Positions 1 through 7,455 of a DNA stretch of 8,349 nucleotides are shown one piece after another. Positions within the stretch are counted from its first letter, which is position 1. Every line of letters starts with the position of its first letter. The DNA is from Candidatus Aminicenantota bacterium (GTDB taxonomy: Bacteria; Acidobacteriota; Aminicenantia; Aminicenantales; Saccharicenantaceae). The stretch is taken from positions 1-8,349 of the forward strand of contig JALHVH010000201.1 in assembly GCA_022867105.1 (NCBI GenBank). The letters are read 5' to 3'. The notes beneath the pieces are model-generated. The model saw nothing but the letters and a program-made list of their open reading frames with translations. It did no database searches and was not told the DNA's origin. The position numbers were made by a program, and so were the translations under genes.

Positions 1-467
1 ACCACAACGCCCCCCTCCCTCCGGACCTCGGCCTTGTGCGTGTGTCCGAAGACCAGGACATCATATGTTTGATCGGGGAAAAGCGCCCGCGGAACGCGTC
101 CTCGTCCCGTCCGTCCTGCCGACGGCATGCCTTCTCCTCTGCTCTCCCGTCTTGTCTTAAGGTAACTCTCGACAGGGGCATTCATGTGGGAAACCAGGAA
201 CCTCAGCCCGTCATGCTCGAAAACGAGGGGGGCTGCAACGACATCGCCCATCCCTTGGAAGGCTTTGATAAGGCCCGGCTTCTCTCCGTCGCAATTCCCG
301 AAAACGCCTTTTACCGGGCAGGCCAGGTCCCGGAGCTCCCTTGCCGCGAAAGGGGCGACGAAGTCGCCGGCGTGGATGACCAGGCTACATTTCGCGTCAT
401 TGAAAAGCCGGACCGCGCGCCGGAGAGCGATCAGGTTGTCATGGGAGTCCGCAAGGATGCCGATCAC
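1..467 (-). CDS. YfcE/MJ0936-type metallophosphoesterase (C-terminus cut by window edge)
   Basis: The minus strand reads an open frame of 155 codons from GTG (467-465) to the window edge, so the C-terminus is missing. It belongs to the calcineurin-like phosphodiesterase superfamily and probably hydrolyses small phosphodiesters or phosphomonoesters in the cytoplasm; the substrate cannot be told from sequence. The visible metal-ligand motifs are in order: ADSHDN (D7, H9), HAGD (D35), GNCD (N58), LVSH (H94) and FGHTH (H142, H144). These match the seven ligand positions of MJ0936-type enzymes. The stretch between H94 and GHTH is about 48 residues, against roughly 26 in MJ0936 by memory, and the extra piece (about 100-133) is Arg/Gly-rich. 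The frame stays open throughout, so no frameshift is needed. An in-frame TAG lies ten codons upstream of GTG and no other usual start intervenes. No Shine-Dalgarno is present; a TATAAT box six bases upstream suggests a leaderless mRNA. The gene is divergent from the tRNA/thrS unit. Confidence 0.85.
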   Translation of the reverse strand, partial: MIGILADSHDNLIALRRAVRLFNDAKCSLVIHAGDFVAPFAARELRDLACPVKGVFGNCDGEKPGLIKAFQGMGDVVAAPLVFEHDGLRFLVSHMNAPVESYLKTRRESRGEGMPSAGRTGRGRVPRALFPDQTYDVLVFGHTHKAEVRREGGVV

Positions 468-473
468 GAAGGT

Positions 474-502
474 ATTATAGAAGAGCTGGACAAGCTAGAC
501 AA
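474..502 (-). promoter_or_regulatory. Predicted promoter of the metallophosphoesterase
   Basis: On the minus strand TTGTCT (502-497) and a perfect TATAAT (479-474) are separated by 17-18 bases, with only six bases between TATAAT and the GTG start at 467. Sigma-70-type transcription would therefore begin at or within a base or two of the start codon, giving a leaderless message. The -35 hexamer matches TTGACA at four of six positions. The match is by eye; no transcript data. Confidence 0.5.
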
Positions 503-507
503 GTGAA

Positions 508-603
508 CCCAAAATTGCCGATAGGATTCTTAATTCTCAAGCGATGACTCCGACTTCTGGTGATACCCGGAATTCCGGCTCGCGTCCTATCGGCAATTTT
601 GGG
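508..603. repeat. 96-bp element bounded by a perfect 19-bp inverted repeat
   Basis: The left arm CCCAAAATTGCCGATAGGA (508-526) is the exact reverse complement of the right arm at 585-603. The 58 bases between the arms contain a 12-bp palindrome, CCGGAATTCCGG (567-578). Possible explanations are a MITE-like non-autonomous element, a dispersed palindromic repeat, or a long hairpin in a transcript. The flanks show only a trivial GAA on both sides (505-507 and 607-609), too short to count as a target-site duplication. The left arm begins five bases behind the -35 of the divergent phosphoesterase promoter. No second copy occurs in the window. Confidence 0.8.
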
Positions 604-646
604 GGCGAATTAGGTAGCATCTCTTTTCGTGTGATTGAATCAATAA

Positions 647-737
647 GGGGGGGCCGGGGGCCAAGGGCGGCTCCAGGCCGCACGCACTTTGCTTCGCCGG
701 GGCAAAGAGGCGTGCTGACGAATCCCTCAACCGGCCT
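647..737. other. G-run and hairpin-rich intergenic stretch
   Basis: G runs at 647-653, 656-660 and 665-667 satisfy a four-tract G-quadruplex pattern if the seven-base run supplies two tracts. They are followed by a 12-bp stem: GCACGC (680-685) with GCGTGC (710-715) and CTTTGC (687-692) with GCAAAG (702-707) around a nine-base loop. AGGCCG (675-680) can pair with CGGCCT (732-737) instead of the outermost stem base, and GCGGC/GCCGC (667-671/677-681) is a competing small hairpin. There is no U-tract, so it does not look like an intrinsic terminator, and no convincing gene covers it. Function unknown. Confidence 0.4.
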
Positions 738-780
738 CCAGACAACGCCTACCCATATAAAAAGAGGTGTTTACAAGTTC

Positions 781-819
781 TTGACTTATATTGACAGTTC
801 GCCTCTATTTCTTTAATAT
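781..819 (+). promoter_or_regulatory. Predicted promoter driving tRNA-Val and probably thrS
   Basis: A perfect TTGACA (791-796) is followed after 17 bases by TAATAT (814-819, four of six matches to TATAAT) in an AT-rich stretch. A second -35-like TTGACT lies ten bases upstream (781-786), with TCTATT (804-809) at 17-base spacing, so two overlapping promoters are possible. Initiation near 826 would leave a short 5' leader of about 19 bases before the tRNA. It is the only good rightward promoter seen upstream of the operon. Confidence 0.6.
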
Positions 820-844
820 ATAAAGGCTTTAAAAAGATGAGGAT

Positions 845-919
845 AGGCGCGTGGCTCAGTGGTAGAGCGCTTCCTTGACACGGAAGAGGCCGTGGGTTCA
901 ATTCCCTCCGCGCCTACCA
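845..919 (+). tRNA. tRNA-Val (anticodon GAC), CCA encoded
   Basis: A complete cloverleaf can be drawn. The acceptor stem AGGCGCG (845-851) pairs with CGCGCCT (909-915), followed by discriminator A916 and genomic CCA (917-919). The D-stem is GCTC/GAGC (854-857/865-868) with a GG-containing loop. The anticodon stem CTTCC/GGAAG (870-874/882-886) encloses TTGACAC, placing anticodon GAC at 877-879, which reads the valine codon GUC. The variable loop is five bases, and the T-loop is TTCAATT (897-903). The T-stem GTGGG/CCCTC has one T·T opposition (893 with 907). The gene stands alone between a promoter-like region and thrS. Confidence 0.95.
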
Positions 920-998
920 TGTGTATTTGGGTGTCAGTGTTTCCGATCGCGTCCGGTGACGCCTTTGAAGGGCCTGCCCCTTTTGAATTAATACTTGG
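920..998 (+). promoter_or_regulatory. tRNA-thrS spacer with two small hairpins
   Basis: The spacer holds a perfect 5-bp tetraloop hairpin, GCGTC-CGGT-GACGC (949-962), and a weaker AAGGG/CCCTT stem (968-972/978-982) followed by TTGAATTAAT. The second could be a weak attenuator but lacks the long stem and U-run of a real intrinsic terminator. No T-box specifier structure and no E. coli-type tRNA-Thr mimic could be recognised by eye. There is no Shine-Dalgarno before thrS in this spacer. Confidence 0.3.
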
Positions 999-2936
<1,938 letters not shown>

Positions 2937-2942
2937 AGGAGG
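2937..2942 (+). promoter_or_regulatory. Shine-Dalgarno deciding an AUU start for infC
   Basis: AGGAGG starts immediately after the thrS stop TAG (2934-2936) and sits six bases before ATT at 2949. The downstream in-frame GTG at 2982 has no Shine-Dalgarno, so this site argues for initiation at AUU. Confidence 0.8.
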
Positions 2943-2948
2943 ACGAAC

Positions 2949-3581
2949 ATTTTAAGACGACAGCCTTTCCGTCCGGCGAATGTGAAAGCGAAGTTGCACA
3001 GGATCAACGAAATGATAGAGGCCAAGGAGATCCGGGTCATCGATGACGAGAAGAAACAGCTGGGCGTGCTGTCCCTGATGCAGGCCCTGGCGATCTCCCG
3101 GGATAAAGGCCTGGACCTGGTCGAGATCGCGCCCCAGGCCGCGCCGCCCGTGTGCCGGATCATGGACTACGGCAAGTTCCTATACGAACTCCACAAGAAG
3201 GAACACGAAGCCAAGAAGCACCAGAAGCAGATCCAGGTCAAGGAGATCAAGTTCCGCCCCAAGATCTCAACGCACGACTACGACTTCAAGATGCGCCACA
3301 TCTTCCGGTTCCTGGAGGAGGGCAACAAGGTCAAGATCACGGTCATGCTCCGGGGCCGGGAAAAGCAGAAGCCCGAGCTCGGGATCAAGGTCCTGGACAA
3401 GGTCCTGGAGCAGGTGGCGGGCCTCGGCGCTCAGGACGGAGACATCCGGAAACAGGGCTGGTCGGTTTCGGCCCTGCTCGTTCCGTCGAAAACAGGAGGA
3501 AAAGATGCCAAAGCTAAAAACACACAAGGGAGCCCAAAAGAGGTTCAAGGTGACGGCGAACAAAAAATTCCTGCACAGTAA
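2949..3581 (+). CDS. infC: Translation initiation factor IF-3, with AUU start and C-terminal tail
   Basis: IF3 binds the 30S subunit, blocks premature 50S joining and proofreads start-codon/initiator-tRNA pairing. From ATT the protein has 210 residues (E. coli 180). The N-domain covers about 16-85, with RINEMIEAKEIRVID and the family signature APPVCRIMDYGKFLYE (65-80). A basic linker follows (KKHQKQIQVKEIKFRP, 89-104), then the C-domain to about 181 (IFRFLEEGNKVKITVMLRGRE; ending VSALLVPSK). The start is placed at ATT because AGGAGG lies six bases upstream; the GTG at 2982 gives a shorter 199-residue protein and has no binding site. AUU is the E. coli infC start and underlies its autoregulation. 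Residues from about 182 form a Lys/Gln/Gly-rich tail read over the first 77 bases of rpmI, absent from E. coli IF3. Identity is certain; the start is well supported. Confidence 0.95.
   Translation: MLRRQPFRPANVKAKLHRINEMIEAKEIRVIDDEKKQLGVLSLMQALAISRDKGLDLVEIAPQAAPPVCRIMDYGKFLYELHKKEHEAKKHQKQIQVKEIKFRPKISTHDYDFKMRHIFRFLEEGNKVKITVMLRGREKQKPELGIKVLDKVLEQVAGLGAQDGDIRKQGWSVSALLVPSKTGGKDAKAKNTQGSPKEVQGDGEQKIPAQ
3494..3499 (+). promoter_or_regulatory. Shine-Dalgarno of rpmI, inside infC
   Basis: AGGAGG lies five bases upstream of the rpmI ATG (3505) and within the infC coding frame, where it encodes part of the Thr-Gly-Gly at the start of the IF3 tail. Ribosomes finishing infC must pass over it. 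Confidence 0.75.
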
Positions 3582-3705
3582 GGCAAACAAGAGCCACATC
3601 CTCACGAAGAAATCGTCCAAGAGGCTCCGTCATCTGGGCAAGAAAGAGGCCGCCAGTCCGGCCGACCGGAAGATGCTCAAGAAGATGCTTCCGTACGAGG
3701 CCTGA
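3505..3705 (+). CDS. rpmI: 50S ribosomal protein L35 (bL35)
   Basis: A small, very basic 66-residue protein starting MPKLKTHKGAQKRFKVTANKK, the characteristic bL35 N-terminus, and containing SHILTKKSSKRLRHL and a C-terminal KKMLPY. E. coli L35 is 65 residues. It is a structural component of the large subunit. ATG is preceded by AGGAGG at five bases. The first 77 bases overlap the 3' end of infC in another frame, so translation of the two is probably coupled. In E. coli and Bacillus, L20 represses this gene and rplT by binding the mRNA; whether that applies here cannot be read directly. Confidence 0.95.
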   Translation: MPKLKTHKGAQKRFKVTANKKFLHSKANKSHILTKKSSKRLRHLGKKEAASPADRKMLKKMLPYEA

Positions 3706-3714
3706 AGGCCCCGC

Positions 3715-3728
3715 GCCGCTTTTGCGGC
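3715..3728 (+). promoter_or_regulatory. Small hairpin between rpmI and rplT
   Basis: GCCGC-TTTT-GCGGC forms a 5-bp stem with a TTTT tetraloop in the 42-base gap between rpmI and rplT, just upstream of the rplT Shine-Dalgarno AAGGAG (about 3735-3740). There is no U-tract after it, so it is not a terminator. It could take part in translational control of rplT, but nothing in the sequence demonstrates this. Confidence 0.35.
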
Positions 3729-3747
3729 CGAATCAAGGAGTTAACAA

Positions 3748-4104
3748 ATGCCGAGAGTCAAAAGAGGAACCAAGAGGAAAGATAGAAGGGTCAAGATCCT
3801 GAAGCTGGCCAAAGGGTATTGGGGCGCCAAGGGCCGCAATCACCGGACGGCCAAAGAAGCTGTGGAGAAGTCCCTCCAGTATGCCTACCGCGACCGGCGG
3901 GCTAAAAAGAGGGAATTCCGGACGCTCTGGATCATCCGGGTCAAGGCGGCCGCCATGGCCAGCGGCATCACCTACAGCCGCTTCATTCAAGGCTTGAAGA
4001 AGCTCAACATCGAGCTCGACCGGAAGGTCCTGGCCGAGCTGGCCGTCCGGGCGCCCGAGACCTTCGCGGTCATCGCAGAGAAGGCGAAGGCGGCCGTGGC
4101 CTGA
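3748..4104 (+). CDS. rplT: 50S ribosomal protein L20 (bL20)
   Basis: The 118-residue basic protein begins MPRVKRGTKRKDRRVKILK, as in bL20 of E. coli (118 residues). It shows the conserved GYWGAKGRNHRTAKEAV, RDRRAKKREFRTLWIIR and SRFIQGLKK segments. L20 binds 23S rRNA early in 50S assembly; in several bacteria it also represses the infC-rpmI-rplT mRNA. ATG is preceded by AAGGAG at seven bases. It lies 42 bases after rpmI and nine bases before pheS, and it shares its reading frame with pheS, separated by the TGA at 4102-4104. Confidence 0.96.
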   Translation: MPRVKRGTKRKDRRVKILKLAKGYWGAKGRNHRTAKEAVEKSLQYAYRDRRAKKREFRTLWIIRVKAAAMASGITYSRFIQGLKKLNIELDRKVLAELAVRAPETFAVIAEKAKAAVA

Positions 4105-4113
4105 TTCGGCAAC

Positions 4114-5148
4114 ATGACGAACCTCAAGGGCAAGATCGAGGAATACAAGAAAAAGTTCGCGGAGGAGTCTGCCCGGGTCCGGGACGAAAAGGGCCTGGCC
4201 GAACTCCGGAACGAATTTCTGGGCCGGAAGAAGGGCTGCCTGACATCTCTTTTCGATGAGATGAAGGGCCTCTCCGCCGCGGAGAAGCCCGGGGCCGGAT
4301 TGCTCATCAACGCGTTCAAGGACCACATCCAGGAAAAGCTCACCCTCCTCGAGGGGGGGCTCCCTGGGCGCGGACGGGCGGCCCGGTCCATCGATCTGAC
4401 CCTCCCCGGGAGGAGCCTCTATTGGGGCGCGCCCCATCCCGTCGTCCTCTTTCAACAGGAGATCGAGAACATCTTCATGGGGATGGGATTCGCTATCGAG
4501 GACGGGCCTGAGATCGAAACGGACTACTACAACTTCGAGGCGCTCAATTTCCCGCCCCACCATCCGGCCCGGGACAGCTGGGATACGCTCTACATCACGG
4601 ACAACCTGCTCCTCAGGACGCATACCTCGCCCGTCCAGATCCGGGTCATGGAGAAGAAGAAGCCGCCGATCCGGATCATTATCCCCGGACGCGTCTATCG
4701 GCGGGAAACCACCGACCCGACGCACCTGCCGATGTTCTACCAGGTCGAAGGCCTGGTCGTGGACGCAGGGATCACCTTCGCCCACCTCAAGGGGACCCTG
4801 GAATACTTCCTCAGGACGATGTTCGGCGAGAAGCTCAAGGTCCGCTTCCGGCCGAGCTTCTTCCCATTCACCGAGCCCTCCGCCGAGGTGGACATCGAGT
4901 GCATCGTCTGCGGGCAGAAGGACAAGTCCTGCCGGGTTTGCGGCGGGACGGGCTGGAAAGAGATCCTGGGGGCCGGCATGGTCGATCCGCAGGTCTTCAA
5001 GAACGTCAATATCGACCCCGAAAAATACTCCGGTTGGGCGTTCGGCATGGGGATCGACAGGACGGCCATGCTGTCCTACCAGATCCCCGAGATGCGTTTC
5101 TTCTACGAGAACGACCTCCGGTTCTTAAGGCAGTTCAACCTCAAATGA
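4114..5148 (+). CDS. pheS: Phenylalanyl-tRNA synthetase alpha subunit
   Basis: PheS is the catalytic alpha subunit of the heterotetrameric class II PheRS that charges tRNA-Phe. The protein has 344 residues (E. coli 327). The N-terminal coiled-coil arm covers about 1-85. The catalytic core follows with motif 1 around FMGMGFAIEDGPEIE (121-135), the FPPHHPARD segment (146-153), motif 2 GRVYRRETTDPTHLPMFYQ (192-210) and motif 3 GMGIDRTAMLSYQIPEMR (311-328). A cysteine cluster C263-x2-C266-x6-C273-x2-C276 (CIVCGQKDKSCRVC) precedes GTGWKEILGAGMV; E. coli lacks it but, from memory, many other bacterial PheS proteins carry it, possibly as a metal knuckle. No Shine-Dalgarno precedes the ATG; the rplT stop is nine bases upstream, so coupling is likely. 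The stop overlaps the pheT start (ATGA). Confidence 0.97.
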   Translation: MTNLKGKIEEYKKKFAEESARVRDEKGLAELRNEFLGRKKGCLTSLFDEMKGLSAAEKPGAGLLINAFKDHIQEKLTLLEGGLPGRGRAARSIDLTLPGRSLYWGAPHPVVLFQQEIENIFMGMGFAIEDGPEIETDYYNFEALNFPPHHPARDSWDTLYITDNLLLRTHTSPVQIRVMEKKKPPIRIIIPGRVYRRETTDPTHLPMFYQVEGLVVDAGITFAHLKGTLEYFLRTMFGEKLKVRFRPSFFPFTEPSAEVDIECIVCGQKDKSCRVCGGTGWKEILGAGMVDPQVFKNVNIDPEKYSGWAFGMGIDRTAMLSYQIPEMRFFYENDLRFLRQFNLK

Positions 5149-7205
5149 AGATCAGTCTGGATTGGCTCAGGGATTACGTCAAGGCGGATCTCCCGACGCC
5201 GGAGCTCCTCGAACGGCTGACCATGATCGGCCTGGTGGCCGAGAACGCCGAAGAGAAGGGCGGGGACACGGTCTTCGAGGTGGAGACCTACGCCAACCGG
5301 CCCGACACGCTCGGCCATCTCGGCATCGCCCGCGAGGTCGCGGCGATGCTCGGCGAAAGGCCGGTGGAAAAGACCTGGCCGGTCGACGAGCTCCCGGTGA
5401 CGATCGCCGACCTCACCGATGTCCAGATTTACGATGAGGCGCTCTGCCCCAGGTACTGCGCCATGCTGGTCAAAGGCGTCGAGGTCGGCCCGTCACCCGA
5501 CTGGCTCTGCAGGAGGATCGAAGCCATGGGCCTCCGGCCCATCAACAACGTCGTCGACGTCTCGAACTACGTCCTCTTCGCCACGGCCCAGCCCCTCCAC
5601 GCCTTCGACTTTGCCAAGCTCCGCGGCGGCCGGATCATCGTCCGTAAAGCCCTGAAGGGCGAAACCCTGAAGACGCTCGAGGGCTCGACGATCGAACTCA
5701 CCCCGGACATGCTGGTCATCGCCGACGAGGCCGGGCCCGTCGCCCTGGCCGGTGTCATGGGCGGCGAGGAGGCGGGCGTCACGGAAACGACCCAAGACGT
5801 CTTCATCGAGAGCGCCTGCTTCGATCCTGTCTCGGTCCGGCTGACCGCTAAAAAGACGGGGCTCTCCACGGACGCTTCCTATCGCTTCGAGCGGGGATCG
5901 GACATCGCCTTTCCGCCCCGGGCGGCCCTGATGGCGGCCTCACTGCTGTGCCGCTTCGGGGGGAAGGCGGCCAGGGGCATCCTGGACGTATACCCGAAGC
6001 CCCGGAAGCCCAAGTCCGTCGTCCTCCGCCACCGCCGTATCTCCGACCTGCTCGGCGTCGACGTCCCCGAGGACCGGGTCCTGCGCATCCTGGAGGACCT
6101 CGGTTTCAGGGTCGAGGAGAGCCGGAAGGGCGTCTGGCGGGCTGAAGTCCCGTCGTTCCGGGTGGACATTGAACGTGAGGCCGACCTCATCGAAGAGGTC
6201 GCACGCTTCTATGGCTACGACAAGATCCCCGGCGAAATGACCCCCCTTGCGTCCTTCGAGCCGCCCGTCAACAAGAAGCGGGAGAAGGTCCAGAAACTGC
6301 GCCAGGTCCTCCTCCACCAGGGTTTGGACGAAGTCATCAACTTCAGCTTCTCGGACCCGGAAAAAGAATCCGTCGTCGCCAGCGGCCGGGAGCCCATCGC
6401 GATTCGGAACCCGATTTCATCCCGGTCGGCGAGCCTCCGGACGAGCCTCGTCATGGGCCTTCTCGAGAACGTTGCCTGGAACCTGAACCGGGGGCTCGAA
6501 GGGGTCCATATCTTCGAGTTCGGCAACATCTACTTCCGGAAGGACGAGGCCCATCTGGAGCAGTTCACGCTCGGACTGCTATCGACGGGCCTTTTAGGCC
6601 GGCCCCACTGGCAGACTCGGGCCGGTGAGACCGACTTTTTCGTCCTCAAGGGGGCCGTCGAAGCCTTGATGTCAGCCTTGAGGTACGAACCCTTCTCTTT
6701 CGCCGACGACGCCCATCCTTTCTTCGAGGAGGGCGCCTCGCTCGCCCTGGTCTACAAGGGCGAGTCGGTCGGCCGCCTCGGCGTCGTGAAAAAGGCCTTG
6801 AGGGAGCTGTGTTCCCTTGAGGGGACGGTCTACGCCGCCGAGATCAACCTGGCCGGCCTCCTGGAAAAGCAGCCGAAAGCCTTCCGGTTCACGCCCGTCG
6901 CCAAGTTCCCCGGGGTCAGCCGCGACCTCTCGTTCCTGGCGGACCGGGACCTGTCCTACCAGGACATCCGGACGGTTGTGGCCAAATTATCGGTCCCCTT
7001 TCTCGAGGGGTTCGAGCTCACCGACCGTTTCACCGGGCCGTCAATCCCCGGGGACAAGGTCAGCCTGTCCATCCGGTTCCGCTACCGGAACCCCAAGCGG
7101 ACGCTCCTTGCCGAAGAGGTCGACAAAGCCCAGCAGGACATCATCGGCCGCCTGAAGGCGGCCCTGAACATCCAGCCCAGGAAGGGAGGAAAAATTGACA
7201 ACTGA
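5145..7205 (+). CDS. pheT: Phenylalanyl-tRNA synthetase beta subunit lacking the B2 domain
   Basis: PheT is the beta subunit of PheRS; it supports the catalytic alpha subunit, edits Tyr-tRNA-Phe and binds tRNA-Phe. The start is ATG at 5145, overlapping the pheS stop in ATGA; the N-terminus MKISLDWLRDYV is family-typical. The protein has 686 residues, against 795 in E. coli. After B1 (LTMIGLVAEN, 26-34) the sequence passes directly to DTVFEVETYANRPDTLGHLG (41-60), so the EMAP-II-like OB-fold tRNA-binding domain B2, about 110 residues in E. coli, is absent. The rest is in order: B3/B4 editing region (about 100-275, with INNVVDVSNYV and GVMGG), B5 (about 285-362), class II-like core (about 365-585) and the FDX-ACB anticodon domain (about 588-686, FPGVSRDLSF). 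No frameshift or stop breaks the frame. Its last codons supply the binding site of the next gene, which it overlaps by 11 bases. Confidence 0.96.
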   Translation: MKISLDWLRDYVKADLPTPELLERLTMIGLVAENAEEKGGDTVFEVETYANRPDTLGHLGIAREVAAMLGERPVEKTWPVDELPVTIADLTDVQIYDEALCPRYCAMLVKGVEVGPSPDWLCRRIEAMGLRPINNVVDVSNYVLFATAQPLHAFDFAKLRGGRIIVRKALKGETLKTLEGSTIELTPDMLVIADEAGPVALAGVMGGEEAGVTETTQDVFIESACFDPVSVRLTAKKTGLSTDASYRFERGSDIAFPPRAALMAASLLCRFGGKAARGILDVYPKPRKPKSVVLRHRRISDLLGVDVPEDRVLRILEDLGFRVEESRKGVWRAEVPSFRVDIEREADLIEEVARFYGYDKIPGEMTPLASFEPPVNKKREKVQKLRQVLLHQGLDEVINFSFSDPEKESVVASGREPIAIRNPISSRSASLRTSLVMGLLENVAWNLNRGLEGVHIFEFGNIYFRKDEAHLEQFTLGLLSTGLLGRPHWQTRAGETDFFVLKGAVEALMSALRYEPFSFADDAHPFFEEGASLALVYKGESVGRLGVVKKALRELCSLEGTVYAAEINLAGLLEKQPKAFRFTPVAKFPGVSRDLSFLADRDLSYQDIRTVVAKLSVPFLEGFELTDRFTGPSIPGDKVSLSIRFRYRNPKRTLLAEEVDKAQQDIIGRLKAALNIQPRKGGKIDN

Positions 7206-7455
7206 GATCGACAGAATTAAAATACTCGAGGGAAAGATCTCCCGGGTCGTCGAGTACATCAACAAGCTCTCGGCCGAGAACGACAAGCTCCGCCAGCAGC
7301 TCAAAGAGCTCAGAACGGATAAGAAGGAGTTCGAGGAGCAGGGCCGGAAGGTCGTCCGGTTGGACGAAGAGCTGAAGAGGTGCGAGGGCGAGAGGGAAAC
7401 CATTAAGGAGAGGATCGAGGCCATCATCAGCCAGATCGACCAGCTCGGAATATGA
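7195..7455 (+). CDS. Small coiled-coil protein, ZapB-like
   Basis: The gene encodes 86 residues, highly charged and almost wholly heptad-patterned (ILEGKISRVVEYINKLSAEN; LRQQLKELRTDKKEFEEQ; IKERIEAIISQIDQL), with no membrane segment and one cysteine. Start TTG at 7195 is chosen because GGGAGG (7184-7189) lies five bases upstream and the frame has no ATG. It overlaps pheT by 11 bases, and its stop overlaps the zapA ATG in ATGA, so all three should be translationally coupled. ZapB of E. coli (81 residues, all coiled coil) stabilises the Z-ring and associates with the division site through ZapA. Size, architecture and the zapA neighbour suggest the same role here, but coiled-coil similarity alone proves little, so this is inference. 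Alternative: an unrelated cytoplasmic coiled-coil scaffold. Confidence 0.8.
   Translation: MTTEIDRIKILEGKISRVVEYINKLSAENDKLRQQLKELRTDKKEFEEQGRKVVRLDEELKRCEGERETIKERIEAIISQIDQLGI

Noticed and set aside
1..190. Frameshift in the metallophosphoesterase between VSH and FGHTH
   Set aside because: A first reading seemed to need a frame change, but a careful reverse-complement read shows one continuous frame from GTG at 467 to the edge.
36..506. 156-codon plus-strand frame at the left edge
   Set aside because: The minus strand of the same bases encodes all metal-binding motifs of a metallophosphoesterase; the plus frame shows no recognisable motif.
544..816. 90-codon frame upstream of the tRNA
   Set aside because: It reads through the right arm of the inverted repeat, G-runs, a hairpin and the promoter; no Shine-Dalgarno and low-complexity composition.
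920..998. T-box riboswitch or tRNA-Thr-like operator before thrS
   Set aside because: The 79-base spacer is too short for a T-box and contains no T-box consensus; only two small hairpins are present.
3733..4785. 350-codon open frame on the minus strand
   Set aside because: It is antisense to rplT and pheS, both unmistakable, with no family-like segments; a shadow frame.
4899..5144. Upstream extension of the pheT frame by 82 codons
   Set aside because: It overlaps pheS in another frame and reads as Arg/Gly-rich nonsense; MKISLDWLRDYV from 5145 is the conserved PheT N-terminus with an ATGA junction.
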